Assembly (NCBI GenBank): GCA_963978545.1
Contig: OZ021721.1
Location: 37,683,348 to 37,747,347 of the forward strand
Direction: 5' to 3'
Length of the DNA stretch: 64,000 nucleotides
DNA from: Linyphia triangularis
Lineage: Eukaryota; Arthropoda; Arachnida; Araneae; Linyphiidae
Part shown: piece after piece, positions 51,695 to 62,473 of the stretch
How the letters are laid out: every line of letters begins with the position of its first letter
Numbering within the stretch: the stretch's first letter is position 1
The notes under the pieces: model-generated
Database searches by the model: none
What the model saw: only the letters and a program-made list of their open reading frames with translations
What the model was told of the DNA's origin: nothing
Position numbers and translations under genes: made by a program

Positions 51695-52107
51695 ACAGGG
51701 TTTTTATATTTAAGTTTCACTTTAAAATGACCATAAAAGAAAAAAACTAATGGACAAAATGTTATCGAACTTGGTAAAAGTGTACAGACAATCATGGAGT
51801 TTTATTTTCCGCAAAAAATAAATAAAATGTTTGAAGGAGAAATGGCTCTGTATTCAATAATGTTAAACAAAATTAGACTGAACCTGTCTTATTTTCTTTA
51901 ACAATATTGCATTCAGCATCATTTTCCTTTGATGGTGGGTTTTGAACTAATTTATTTGTGGAAAATTGAATTCTCATGACCTCTTATACATTTTACCAAG
52001 TTTGGTAATGGTTTTCCCTGTAGTTTTTCTTTTATTGTAATTTCAAAGTGAAATTTGATTATGTTGGCTCTGTGTATTAAGTATGATTTTTAATTTATTT
52101 AATTTAG

Positions 52108-52390
52108 GAAAAAGACTGGAATTCTGAAATCGAAGATTCTTACGCACTTTTCCATTCTGAACGTAGAAAGAAAGAAGAGTTAAATTTCGACAAAGTCAGT
52201 TTACAAGCACTTTTGGGTCTTTCTTCATTGAAGTCAAACATAAGTATTATGCTTGAAAAGGGAGTGTTAAAATTCTTAAGTGGAGTTTTAAAACATCATG
52301 AAAATGAGACAGAATTTCAGAGTTTAATTGCACAAATTCTTGCCAATATTGCATTGGAAAAAGCATCAGTGAATGCTTTTCATATTTCAG
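52108..52390 (+). CDS. SERAC1: SERAC1 homologue, exon E (armadillo-like helical region)
   Basis: The largest exon here encodes 94 residues. An acidic and basic N-terminal part leads to VSLQALLGLSSLKSNI, then a helix pair around GVLKFLSGVLKHHENE and LIAQILANIALEKAS. In vertebrate SERAC1 the matching region has the ILRVIGNMALNE-type helix, and this middle region is predicted to form armadillo/HEAT-like helices. The acceptor is taatttag and the donor is gtaatc. It starts in phase 0 and ends one base into a Gly codon completed by exon F. Confidence 0.85.
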
Positions 52391-53879
52391 GTAATCCATC
52401 TTTTTATTTTGTTAGTATGTGCTTGAATTTGTTAGATTGTATTTAAAGATCCAAATTTTACATTATTTAAACAATTAAAAAGGTAAATGCATGTAATCAA
52501 TACAATTACTAATTAATCAACATTAATTAGCAATTTAACTGCTTTGTGATTTTAGGTGTTTCTAAGAATAAAAATAAAATATATTTTTTATCTCTGGGTA
52601 ACTTCCCTCATTACTAAGTATGTCTTGCACACTGAATTAATTTGAAGAAGGTATAACTGAACTAATGAGTTTATTTTATAGAGGCAAAGCATAATAGGTA
52701 TACCATCAATTACCTTTTTATTACTTGATTTTGCTAAGGCAATTTCTTTGCAATTCAACAAAATGAAAATATCAGTTAAAATTTGTAAAAACAGAAAAAA
52801 AAAATCTCTTACTTATCCAGAAAAGGATCTATTAATTTTGTTTGTTTACTGGTTGATGCAAATAACACTTGCAAACACATAGCATATAAGTCCATCCATA
52901 TAAACATATAAGGCATTGAGTCCATCTAATGAGTTTAAATGCACATCCGAAACTCTTCATAACATTGAAAGAAAAACTTGTTTATTTGGATTAGACTATT
53001 GGGTGTTATTTTGTTTTCAAAGGAAAAATTTGGAATATACGTAGTTATTACCTACTTTTTAAAGAAGTAAAAATTTTGTTATAGACAGGTACTTCTACAA
53101 AAGGATTACTGCTGTGAACAGGTTCAAAATAATTGTGAATAACAATTTTACTGGGACCAAAGAAAATATTGTTATGCATAGGTTTATTGTTATAGGCAGT
53201 AGCATTATATGTAGAAATTTCAATGTATACATTCGACATGAAAATACGTTTTTCAGAGGTTCTGAATTCCTCACGGAAAGGAGCTAAATGTATATATTTT
53301 TTTACAATAATAACAACTTTTTACAATACAACAAGAAGAAAATCTATAGAATCGAGGCAGTATAATCAAAAAAAAAGTGTTGAAAAAGGTCTGTTTCTCA
53401 GCTACCAGTCAAACAACTGCACTAAATCTCTAGAAAAACAGTTCATTTTGTTCATTACTACTACTAACTTTTGTAACTAATTTTTTAAATTCTTGGTTAT
53501 TTGTGAAATTTAAAAAACAGCTAAAAAGTGTATAGAAAAAATCATTGATTTTAAAAAAAAACCTTTCCTCTATAAATAGTATATCGGAACGCCAGCTTGT
53601 CTAGTAATTAAGAAGGTAAATTCTAGATAGTTGAAACTTGAGTCAATTCCAGATGACAGCTTGCTTGGAACTGCTTGCTACCGGTTGCTTTTCAGAATAT
53701 TGAAAGAATTTTGGAAATTTTCTGTATGGGTGTTTCATACCTGCCAACTTGTACGGATTTTTACTATTTTGTACGGTTGTACGAACAGTTAAAAAAATCT
53801 TATGGATTTCATGGTACTTTTTGTTTTTTCCTTAAAACCGTTTTTTTTTTTTTTTAATTTTAATTCAAGTCACCAACGA

Positions 53880-54420
53880 AACCAAAAAGGTTTTCCAAAG
53901 TTGCTGCGTCAGTCAAAATATTCACACTCCAAGGTTGCGCGTATGTACAACAATATAATAAAGTGCGTTGGCGGGGATGCATGTTTTCATCTGTGTTGTA
54001 GACAGGATTTGGCAAACCAAACCACTGCTTCGTTGTTTCGGACTTTAAAGGTTAATAAAAAAGCAGAAAATCAAAAGTGCTTTAGTTTTTTCTATTCTTC
54101 TTTCTTTTGGACCGGACTCCAACATTGCACGTAAATAATAGCATTAAACCACGGCACCGGGTATGCACTGTTTTCAATGGTGTTGCCGACGGGACATGGC
54201 GAACCAAACAACTGTTTCATTGCCTCGAACTTTAGAGATTAATAAAGAAGTAGAAAACTGAAAGTGCTTTAGTTTTTTTTTTATTCTTCCTTCTTTTGGA
54301 CTGTACTTCAACGTTGCGCATAAATAATAGCACTAAATCGCGGCACCGGGATGCATTGTTTTCATTTGTGTTGGCGGCACCGAACGACTGTTTCGTTATC
54401 TCGGTAAAGCACTATATATA
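53880..54420. repeat. 189-bp tandem repeat, nearly three units
   Basis: The motifs aaggttgcgc / cattgcacgtaaataatagc / acgttgcgcataaataatag at 53,931, 54,121 and 54,310, and aaagtgctttagttttt at 54,074 and 54,261, give a spacing of 187-190 bases. Units also share cggcaccggg and tgttttcat. It lies in the SERAC1 intron between exons E and F, just after a catacctgccaacttgtacgg stretch that may be an element end. Confidence 0.8.
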
Positions 54421-56216
54421 CTCTAATATATACTATAGTATACTCTTTTAATTTATTAAGCATTTGCAACCAAATTACAGAGATTTTTTTTTACAAAGTT
54501 TCATGGAGTATTAAAAAAAATAACTATTAAAAACAAATTGGTGTAACAATATAGAACATCTACTTTCATCTCCTAAAAATTTAGTTTGTCAGGAAGAGAG
54601 GAGGGTTGACCAACAGTTTATTCGTCATAGAATGATCAGGCAAAATCATATGTTAAAAGGTATAGAAGTCTTGAAAAATACTAATAATTTTTTTAATGCC
54701 TTTCCTTGACTAGTTTTTAAACAAATCTTCAATATGTATTATTTCTTAATATTTAAAAAAATTTTTTTAGATATTTTGATGGTCATTACTATTTTCAAAC
54801 ATATCATTATCTTTGAGAATGCATTATTCATGCAAAATGTGAACTTTTTAATCCCCCCCCCCCCCTTCCCCGTGCTATCCCAGTCACATTTGATCAACAT
54901 CCACCCTTACAATTATGTTGTGTTGCCAACCCCCACCCTTAAAATTATGTCATGTTATTGATTCCACACTCGTAAAATAAATTAATTTAGTTAACTTTAC
55001 CATTTCCTCTGTTTCAAAGGTTTGGAAATATACATATTGATGCTGTTTTGAAATTAAATCAGATAGAATAAAGTTCAACTTAATGCAGATTAACTTTCTT
55101 GGTCAAATGACTGAAACTAAATTTGTAAACTTTTAATTGTAAAAAAGAAATGTTGATTAAATTTTTACTGCAAAAGTGAAATTGTTACTTCACACAACAA
55201 TTACTTCCCATCATTTCATGCTCCATCATGTTGGACAAACCCCCACCTCTGTGCATGGCGTAATTTACGCATGTCTCTTTTCCTCTATTTTATAGCTTTG
55301 CTGTAAATTTGCTTCCTCCAGTTAATCTCTTCATTAAAATATAGATTTGGAAGATATTTTCATTTAGCATGAAAGCTTGTAAATTTTTTAAATGATTAAA
55401 CCAGATGATAGTATTTTTCAGTGCTTCTATTTAAGAGCCTTTGCACTCCCATTGTAGGTAGTCAAGAAAACTTCAGAGGGATGTTGCAAAAGCTTTTTTT
55501 AAGAAAGAAGTAGGCAAAAAATTATACAGTTTAAGTATAATCAAGCAGACCATTGTATTAGTAACCAAGTTGAAATACATTATTATTTATTACCTAGTTA
55601 TAAACTAGTCTAGGATGGGATTATTGAATCCTGAAAAATTTGTGAAATCTGTTCTGCTGTTTTAGCTAGGCTTAGTATAACACACCAATAAATCAACAAA
55701 CTTTCCTTTTATATATTTATTTAATATGATTATGAACAGATCTATCTGTATATTTTTGGTGTTGTATAAAAAGCAGAAAGAAGGGAGTGGGTTGTAATAC
55801 TTTAATACTTTATACTTTAATACCTGTAATACTTTATAAATAAAACATACATGGGCTATATTTGTTAAAATTTTATATGCTTTATATTTCATAAGATTTC
55901 TGTTTGCCCTTTGAAGCCTACTCTATGTGTAATAAAAAGAAAATATATATATATAAATTTTCAAACTAAACTTTTGAATTGATTAAATATTAATCTTAAT
56001 GTTTTCTGTGGGAATCTGAAAGACTAGAATCTGAAGAATCCGTTCTTGTAAAATAATTTAAAATGCAGATAATTCAATTAAGTATGTGTGATTCTGATAT
56101 TTTGAACCTTAGTTTCCTAATTTAGTTCACTGTTTTGATTAGCTACTCAAATCAAATCTATAAAATGGAAAGATTTTCAAAAGTCATTTTAAACCTGTTA
56201 TTTGTGCCTGACATAG
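54421..56216. other. Intron sequence, no feature recognised
   Basis: End of the intron between SERAC1 exons E and F; C-run near 54,855, otherwise AT-rich without recognised repeats. Confidence 0.5.
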
Positions 56217-56373
56217 GTTGGATTGGAATCCTTGCTCTATGGTCGAAATCTCCTTATGTTGCAATCAGCCTTCCTGCTATTAAAGCTCTTGCAAACTTGG
56301 ATCTAGATGATTTTCATCATTCTTATTATGACAATGGAGTTTATCTTCTACATCCATATTACAGACAAAAAAA
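56217..56373 (+). CDS. SERAC1: SERAC1 homologue, exon F (end of helical region)
   Basis: The exon encodes GWIGILALWSKSPYVAISLP, then AIKALANLDLDDFHHSYYDN and GVYLLHPYYRQKK. The motifs GW.G.LA.W..SP, A.KALANLD, and DGVYLLHP.YR are strongly conserved in SERAC1 just before the hydrolase domain. The acceptor is tgacatag and the donor is gtaagt. It begins with two bases finishing the split Gly codon and ends after two bases of a Lys codon, which exon G completes. Confidence 0.92.
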
Positions 56374-56906
56374 GTAAGTGTAAAAGTAACATATTAGCTG
56401 GGAATTTTTAACTTTTGAGTAAATATTTTATAGAATGTGTATAAATGATTATATTTATTTCAATCTTTTATGAAAAATTAAAAAAAAAAAAAAAAAAAAC
56501 TTTTGTCTATAAATTGTAGCTATTATGAATTAGCTGAAAGACCACACACATTAGAAACTAACACAAACATTATCTTGTTCGAAATAATTATTGCAAATCA
56601 TTACATGCCAATGTATACACTACATTTAACTAAATACATCCCCCTTTAAAGATAAATACAAAGGACCTATTCATATTCATGATAGAGGCCTTTTGATTTT
56701 CAAAAATTGCCTAATGGTTTCTTTGCCTATAGCAATTACTATTTCTGCAAGCTAGTTTTTTTTTTTTTTTAACTGTAATTATAATTTCTCATTTGTCTCA
56801 AATGATTTTAAAAGAAAAGTTGCAACTATTATTTGTAACTAAGTATACATTGATTTTAGCTTAATCATACATTTATATTACTCTTAAATTCCTATTCTAT
56901 TATTAG

Positions 56907-57102
56907 AAACGAAGAATATCATGCAGATATTGTTTTTGCGCACGGCTTACTTGGTGCAACATTTTGGACTTGGCGCCAACATGATAGTATGAAGGAATGC
57001 AATAGCAAAAAAGTAAAAACTAATGACAACTCTAGTGAATCCCAGCCTGCTTTACAACCTGGAGATCACACAAACATCCAATATACATATTGCTGGCCAA
57101 AG
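56907..57102 (+). CDS. SERAC1: SERAC1 homologue, exon G (start of the alpha/beta-hydrolase domain)
   Basis: The exon encodes DIVFAHGLLGATFWTWRQHD, then a polar linker of about 35 residues rich in Lys, Asn and Ser, then YTYCWPK. HGLLG is the oxyanion-hole motif after the first core beta-strand of lipase-like alpha/beta-hydrolases. TWRQ.D and Y..CWPK are SERAC1 signatures. In vertebrates SERAC1 acts at mitochondria and ER-mitochondria contacts in phosphatidylglycerol remodelling. That role is family knowledge and is not shown here. The acceptor is tattattag and the donor is gtataa; the exon ends in phase 0. Confidence 0.94.
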
Positions 57103-57793
57103 GTATAACTTAAAATGGTATCATTTAAAAGCATTTCAATAATTTTAACAATCTATTTCATTTGTTTTGGTTGAGTCCTAATTTATGCTTTTCTTTTTTG
57201 CAAGCCTTACTTTGTCAATTATATTTTCATTTATTTCTGCAAAATTGTCAAACGCTTTTTCTTTTAAAGATCATTTAAATTTCCCCATTTTCTGCTTGCT
57301 TTTAATCTTTTGGCTATAATCAGCAAGATATGAAAGAAATGTCTCCTAAAGCATTGCATATTATGCTTTGTAAAAATCACATTAATAAGAAGTTGTTGGT
57401 CAGCAATAAAAAGTTATGAAATCTGGGATGTTGAACATCAATTGTACAGGTTTGATTTCTGTAGGCTACTTGCATCTAATAAACTTAACCCATTTCTTTC
57501 CCCCTCCCCTTCTCCAATCCATGTGGTGCAAGGAATATTTTAAGTGATACTTATTTACAGCTATATAGTGTGCAAATTGTCTTAGGCAAGTACTTAACAT
57601 TTATCTCTAATCAAAGACTATTTTAAAATTGCTGTCTGTTTTGCAAACTCAAAATTTAATTATGTAAAAACCTTAAATTGATTTTTAAACTTTCAAACTT
57701 TGACATTACAAGTTTTGCAAAAGTTTAATTTTCTTAAAAAACATTCATATGTCTAATGTTAAAAATCTTAAAAGAAAAGTGTAAAAGTAATGT

Positions 57794-58080
57794 TAAACTT
57801 CTAAATACTGGGATCTGTTGTTGTTAACGAAATAAAAAAAAGTCAGACGCAAAGCCATTAAGTGTCTTGTAGAGCTGTTTAATTTAGATGGCATATTATT
57901 CTAATTACATGCATTAATTAATGTAACCTCTAAAAATTTTACTTTATTCATCTAAATCTACACAACAATGTTAATCCTGTATCTTTATTATTAGTTTTAC
58001 TCTCTTTGACTATATAAAAAAATATTGATTTCTAAAATTTCCAATTAAAAAAATTAGTTTTATGTAATTTAACTTAATAA
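57794..58080 (+). pseudogene. Decayed duplicate of SERAC1 exon B and downstream intron
   Basis: This stretch aligns without large gaps to 35,301-35,597, covering most of exon B and about 190 bases of the intron after it. The translated part still reads SKYWDLLLLTK then, after a stop, RRKAIKCLVELFNLDG. Compared with the live exon it has an in-frame stop (tca to taa), a six-base deletion and a destroyed donor site (gc in place of gt). No acceptor side was copied. It lies in the seventh intron, about 22 kb downstream of its source, in the same orientation. Confidence 0.85.
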
Positions 58081-58804
58081 AGTTCCTAATTTTTTAAATC
58101 ATTTCATGGTTTTTCAGTACCAGGAAAACTAAAAAAGGGCACATTAGTTATGCAAGCAAATTAATCAAAATTGTTCCAGCTATAAATTTATTTTAAGTTT
58201 TGAGCAAAATTGGAAGAGATGAAAACAAAATTCCAACAACTTCTAGAATTAAAATTTTATTTTGTCCAGATTCTTTTGATTAATTTTGAAAGTTTATTAT
58301 TTTTTTTGTGTACTATTAAGGTAGCATAACGGCAAAATAATCATTGTTCTGCTATAACTGGATCTGAGAGTCAAAAACTTGTGTGTGTTGAGGCAATTAA
58401 TTTCAAACCCAGCTCAATCCTTATTTTTGACAATATTTTTATATTTACAAGTTTTCAATGTACTTCAATACCAGCAAAGCTGTGTTGATCTAGAGAAGCA
58501 GTTCTTAACCATTTTAGGTGTGCGGACCACCTATTTTGTAAAAAATCCTTCGAGGCCCACTAACTAATAGAATATGCATGTGTGTGAGTCAGTTATTAGT
58601 AACTATATTTTATATATTATAAAAAAAAGGAACTTTATTGTATTTACTTTGCTGTGTCAACTTAAAAAAAAACCTAGAGAACAAGTGGTCAAATTTAAAG
58701 AAATTCAATGGGATTTTTTACCTTGTTTGTCCCCTACGAGAGAATCGATGCATGGACTAAAACTGGATAGTTTTAGCCTCAAATCACTCTTAATGTTCAA
58801 TTTA

Positions 58805-60900
58805 TTCCTGTATTTGTTTTAAAAAAAGTAAAGTTGAAAAGGCTCGTTCACATAAATAAGTTGTTGAAAAACCCATCAAGTGTCTCACTGCAATTTTGGC
58901 AATTGTTGGATATTCTTGGTGAACATTTATCCAGAACAGAACCAATGGTATTGTTTTAAAAAAGGATTTTAGAGTCTGGTCACATGATAGTTTAATTAAC
59001 AAGTCTTCTTCACTTGAAGATATTTTAAATTTTTTTAGGTAATCTTCTTCAAATGGATTTCTGATACATTAGATTTCATCTTCATTTTAGGGAGATAGTT
59101 CCTAAAATATGAAAAGGCTTACTTTACTGTTCTAGTTAGTATATTTCTCATTCATATAAATGAGGAATAAAATGTATATAACAGTATAAGATAAATAAAA
59201 ATAAATCAGGATTAGTTTTAAAAATCGTACTGTTTGAAAAAATTACTATTTTTAAAAAGTTACTGTTTTAAGAAAACTAATGTTTTCAAATAGGCCTCTA
59301 AAAATATTATATAAATTCAGAAAAATAATTTTAAATTATTCGAGTTTAGAGGCTAAAGATTTGAGGTGATCTTTTAGGACTGTAGCTGTTGTTTTATCAA
59401 TTTTGACTTAGTTGATTTCCAAAGAATCATGTAGAACTGGAAATCTTGGAATCTTGTTCCACTTTTAGAGCCCATTGTTTAAGTTTATTTATCATTGTTT
59501 CTACTTTATCTTGTACAAAAAAACTAATAAACATCCTTTCCCTGCAGAGTTAAGTTAAGAACGTTAAGGGCACCGAAAATATCCACCAAATATGCAAACC
59601 GTTTCAACCAGTTTTCATTGGTCACACAGTCTAAGTAGGAACTTGCAAGTTTTCCATCATTTTCTCCTTCCATAAGGAAAACTCTGAGTTTGTCGAGGAG
59701 TTCAAACAATCTTTATAATACTTTACCTCTCGACAGCCACCGAACTTCACAGTGCAGTAGAAGCTGTTTGTGTGCTCACTGCCCATTTCATCACACCAAA
59801 CAGTCTGGAATTTTTAGGCCTTGCTTTAATAAAGTTGAGAATTTTTCTTGCATCATCCAGAGTTTTTTATTCTTTGCCCAAACCTTCAACTGCAAGAGCC
59901 TCTCTGTGTATGCAATGTGCCTTTTGAACTAAGGGAGCAACTGACTAACTCTGGCGACTAGGCCAGTGTGAATTCCAGACATAGAACGTGTCCCATCAGT
60001 TTGTCAAACTTACTGACTTTGACCAATCTACTTCATTTTTTTTTATGAAACTGTCAACGGATTTGAAAATTTCTTTGCCAGTTGTTTTTGTTGTTAAAGA
60101 CTGGCAAAACAACATTTCTTCTTCAATATTGCTATTGAACTTAAAACAAACAAAAGCTAATAAATTAGCTTGGCCAGCAGCGTCAGAACTTTTAACAGCG
60201 AATAATAATTACTCTGTTTAAAAACAGTAATGACAGTTTCTTTCACATTTTCCGACATTTCATCAATTCTTCTTTTCACTGTTGCATTCGATAACGGAAT
60301 TTTATTTATTTTTTTGTACATATTTCATCAAGCAAAGCATTACTTTACCTATGCTGCTGATATAAGTTCTTCTCCCATGGTATGAGATGACCCCTTCTTC
60401 ATGATTAACAAAGACAGCTCATAAGATACTTAGTTGGTTCTATTTTGAAAAAATTTCCATGGTGGAATTAGTCATAGAAAAATTTATTTTCTGATTTGAA
60501 AGATATTGAGAGATTTTCTTACACATTTAGGATGTTTAGTTGATAGATGTCTTTCAAGTTTTGAGAGTTTCCTACTTTTGTTGGATAATTTTTTGAAACA
60601 AATCACACACTGAGGCTTTGGTTCTTCCTTAGCACCAGAGAAGACAAATCCGCATTTTAAAAAATCAGGAATCAGAAAATATGGTTTAGTTTTTTTTTGC
60701 TATTTTAAAGCAACTTGGACTTGACATTGACTTACTAACAATATCACTACTTGTAAAATCACATGTGGAGTTTCCTTCATCACTTGACAGCTTCACCTTA
60801 TGACAAGACCCTGTCCAAATCCAAGCATCCACATTGACGTGAAGTAAGAGTATTTAATTCACAGCAGACGCAATGTTATGACACATCAGCACACTGTCAC
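58805..60900 (-). pseudogene. hAT transposase relic with BED zinc finger (ZBED5-like)
   Basis: On the minus strand, near 60,620-60,530, there is a BED-type finger (CxxC followed by SKLERHLSTKHP). Farther along, 59,709-59,524 reads LLDKLRVFLMEGENDGKLAS and WLKRFAYLVDIFGALNVLNL, and 59,002-58,805 reads YPTIAKIAVRHLMGFSTTYL then CERAFSTL, the hAT C-terminal dimerisation region. Stops and shifts separate these parts. It opposes the direction of SERAC1 transcription. Confidence 0.85.
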
Positions 60901-61054
60901 TGACAAATGGATCCAAACAATTTCAGAATTCAGGGGAGCGGGCGAAAGATGGAGGGAAGATAATGTTGATCTTGACGACTGACACCCCTGATACAAACTA
61001 CTTGCTCTCTTTCACCAAGGGAATTCCCTCTTTAAACCATCGAAAAATATAATC

Positions 61055-61115
61055 GAATAATTTGATTTTTGCTAACAATCGAGAAACTCAATTGTTAGCA
61101 AAAATCAAATTATTC
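61055..61115. repeat. Perfect 25-bp inverted repeat, 11-base loop
   Basis: The arm at 61,055-61,079 (gaataatttgatttttgcta followed by acaat) and the arm at 61,091-61,115 are exact inverse complements. It lies just inside the right end of the hAT element at 58,496-61,225. Confidence 0.9.
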
Positions 61116-61807
61116 AATCTCTACCTCTGAAACTACTATAATATTTCTTGGCCTTGACTCTTGATTTGACCAGTGTCCACAGCCCAGTGCCAAGCTACTC
61201 GCGGCCCACGGGTTGGGAACCGCTGATCTAGCATCTCAATCCAATCTAAAATTGCATATTAACTCATGGCCTCTAGCAGAGCTAAAGGATGTAAAACAAT
61301 TTTGGTGTCACCTGTAAAATTTAATTTATGAAAATTGATTGAGCTGGTTTTGAAACTAATCCCCTTATTTAATCTTGCATGTTCTATTGCAACTGCCACC
61401 TTTTCTATGACACAGTTGTGGCTCATTGATTACACCATATACTGTAATATAGCAATTTCTATATTGTGCCAATTATAGCTAAAACCTTAAACAGGGTGTT
61501 TTAATTATTCAAATTAAGAGATCAATAAATTTGTAAACGAAGGGTATTTGCACCACATTTATACGGTTTAAAATATTCATTATGTTAAATTTATAAAAGG
61601 ACATGGCTTTTCCCTATTCAAATATTGAGTATTTATGTTGTTGTCTTTTTTTAATAATTTTTAATTTATTAATAACATTAAATTGTTCCATTTGTGACAG
61701 AAATTATTAAAATCATTTAGTAACTGTACTTTATGCTAGTTTAAATTTGTATAGTTCAGTTATTTATTTTTTAATTTTTTATGCATCATGCTTTGTGAAA
61801 CCAAAAG

Positions 61808-61908
61808 GATTGGTTAGCTGCAGATTTTCCAGAAACTCGAATTATCTCTGTTGATTACAACACTTGCATTAGTAAATGGAGAGCTGAATGTCCACAACAA
61901 GAAGAAAG
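61808..61908 (+). CDS. SERAC1: SERAC1 homologue, exon H (last exon in the window)
   Basis: The exon encodes DWLAADFPETRIISVDYNTC, then ISKWRAECPQQEER. It matches the SERAC1 pattern WLA.D.P..RIISV.YDT..S.WRA.CP.E directly after CWPK. The acceptor is accaaaag, with a weak pyrimidine tract close to it, and the donor is gtatga. It starts in phase 0 and ends two bases into a codon. The following exon, which should carry the GHSMGG-type nucleophile elbow, was not found before 64,000, so the annotated protein lacks its catalytic serine only because the window ends. Confidence 0.92.
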
Positions 61909-62229
61909 GTATGAAAGGTTTTTAACACACAGTAATTATTTTTCATTATTATTTCTAATTAAAAAAAAAATTATTGGAATATATAATTTCTTTTTGATAT
62001 ACTGAACTATTAGAGTATTAGAGCTTTGTTTGCAACAAGGAAAGGTTCTTAAAAAACTGTTATACATGGTGACCAAAAATTACAGATATAGTGACTCGCC
62101 TCATCTATTATTAGCTGGTGGGAGTTCTCGCAATCTCTTCTATATCAAAATACAAGGAAATAATAATAAATACAAGGAATAAAAATACAATCCCTAAATT
62201 TCTCAAAAGTAATCTTTCTCCCCATTCCC

Positions 62230-62473
62230 AATTGAAGGGCCATGGCAAGAATGATCAGAGTCCATTTTTTAGAAATCAAGGTTTTCCCACTATCTGCAAG
62301 GTTATAGCAGGTAATTTAACCACATGGAGTCCTCAATATCATGTTACGTGAGATTTTGAGCATCCATTTACCTCAACCCTGATACAAGCCCTGAGACTTG
62401 AAACTTGAAGTCAGCTTTTCTGGAGAATTGAGAAAAACGGACTCTGATCGTTCTTTGCCGTAGCCCTTCAATT
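62230..62473. mobile_element. MITE with about 40-bp inverted ends
   Basis: The left arm aattgaagggccatggcaag and gatcagagtcca pairs with the right arm (inverse complement aattgaagggctacggcaaa and gatcagagtccg). It is 244 bp and non-coding, and lies in the SERAC1 intron after exon H. Confidence 0.72.

Larger units (their letters stand above)
58496..61225 (-). mobile_element. BED-finger hAT transposon, antisense in a SERAC1 intron
   Basis: The left end AAGCAGTTCTTAACC and the right end (inverse complement CAGCGGTTCCCAACCCGTGG) align over 15 bases with four differences. Flanks atctagag (58,488-58,495) and atctagca (61,226-61,233) are a decayed 8-bp duplication. The interior carries a minus-strand transposase relic. 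It is 2.73 kb, near full length for its group. Confidence 0.88.
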
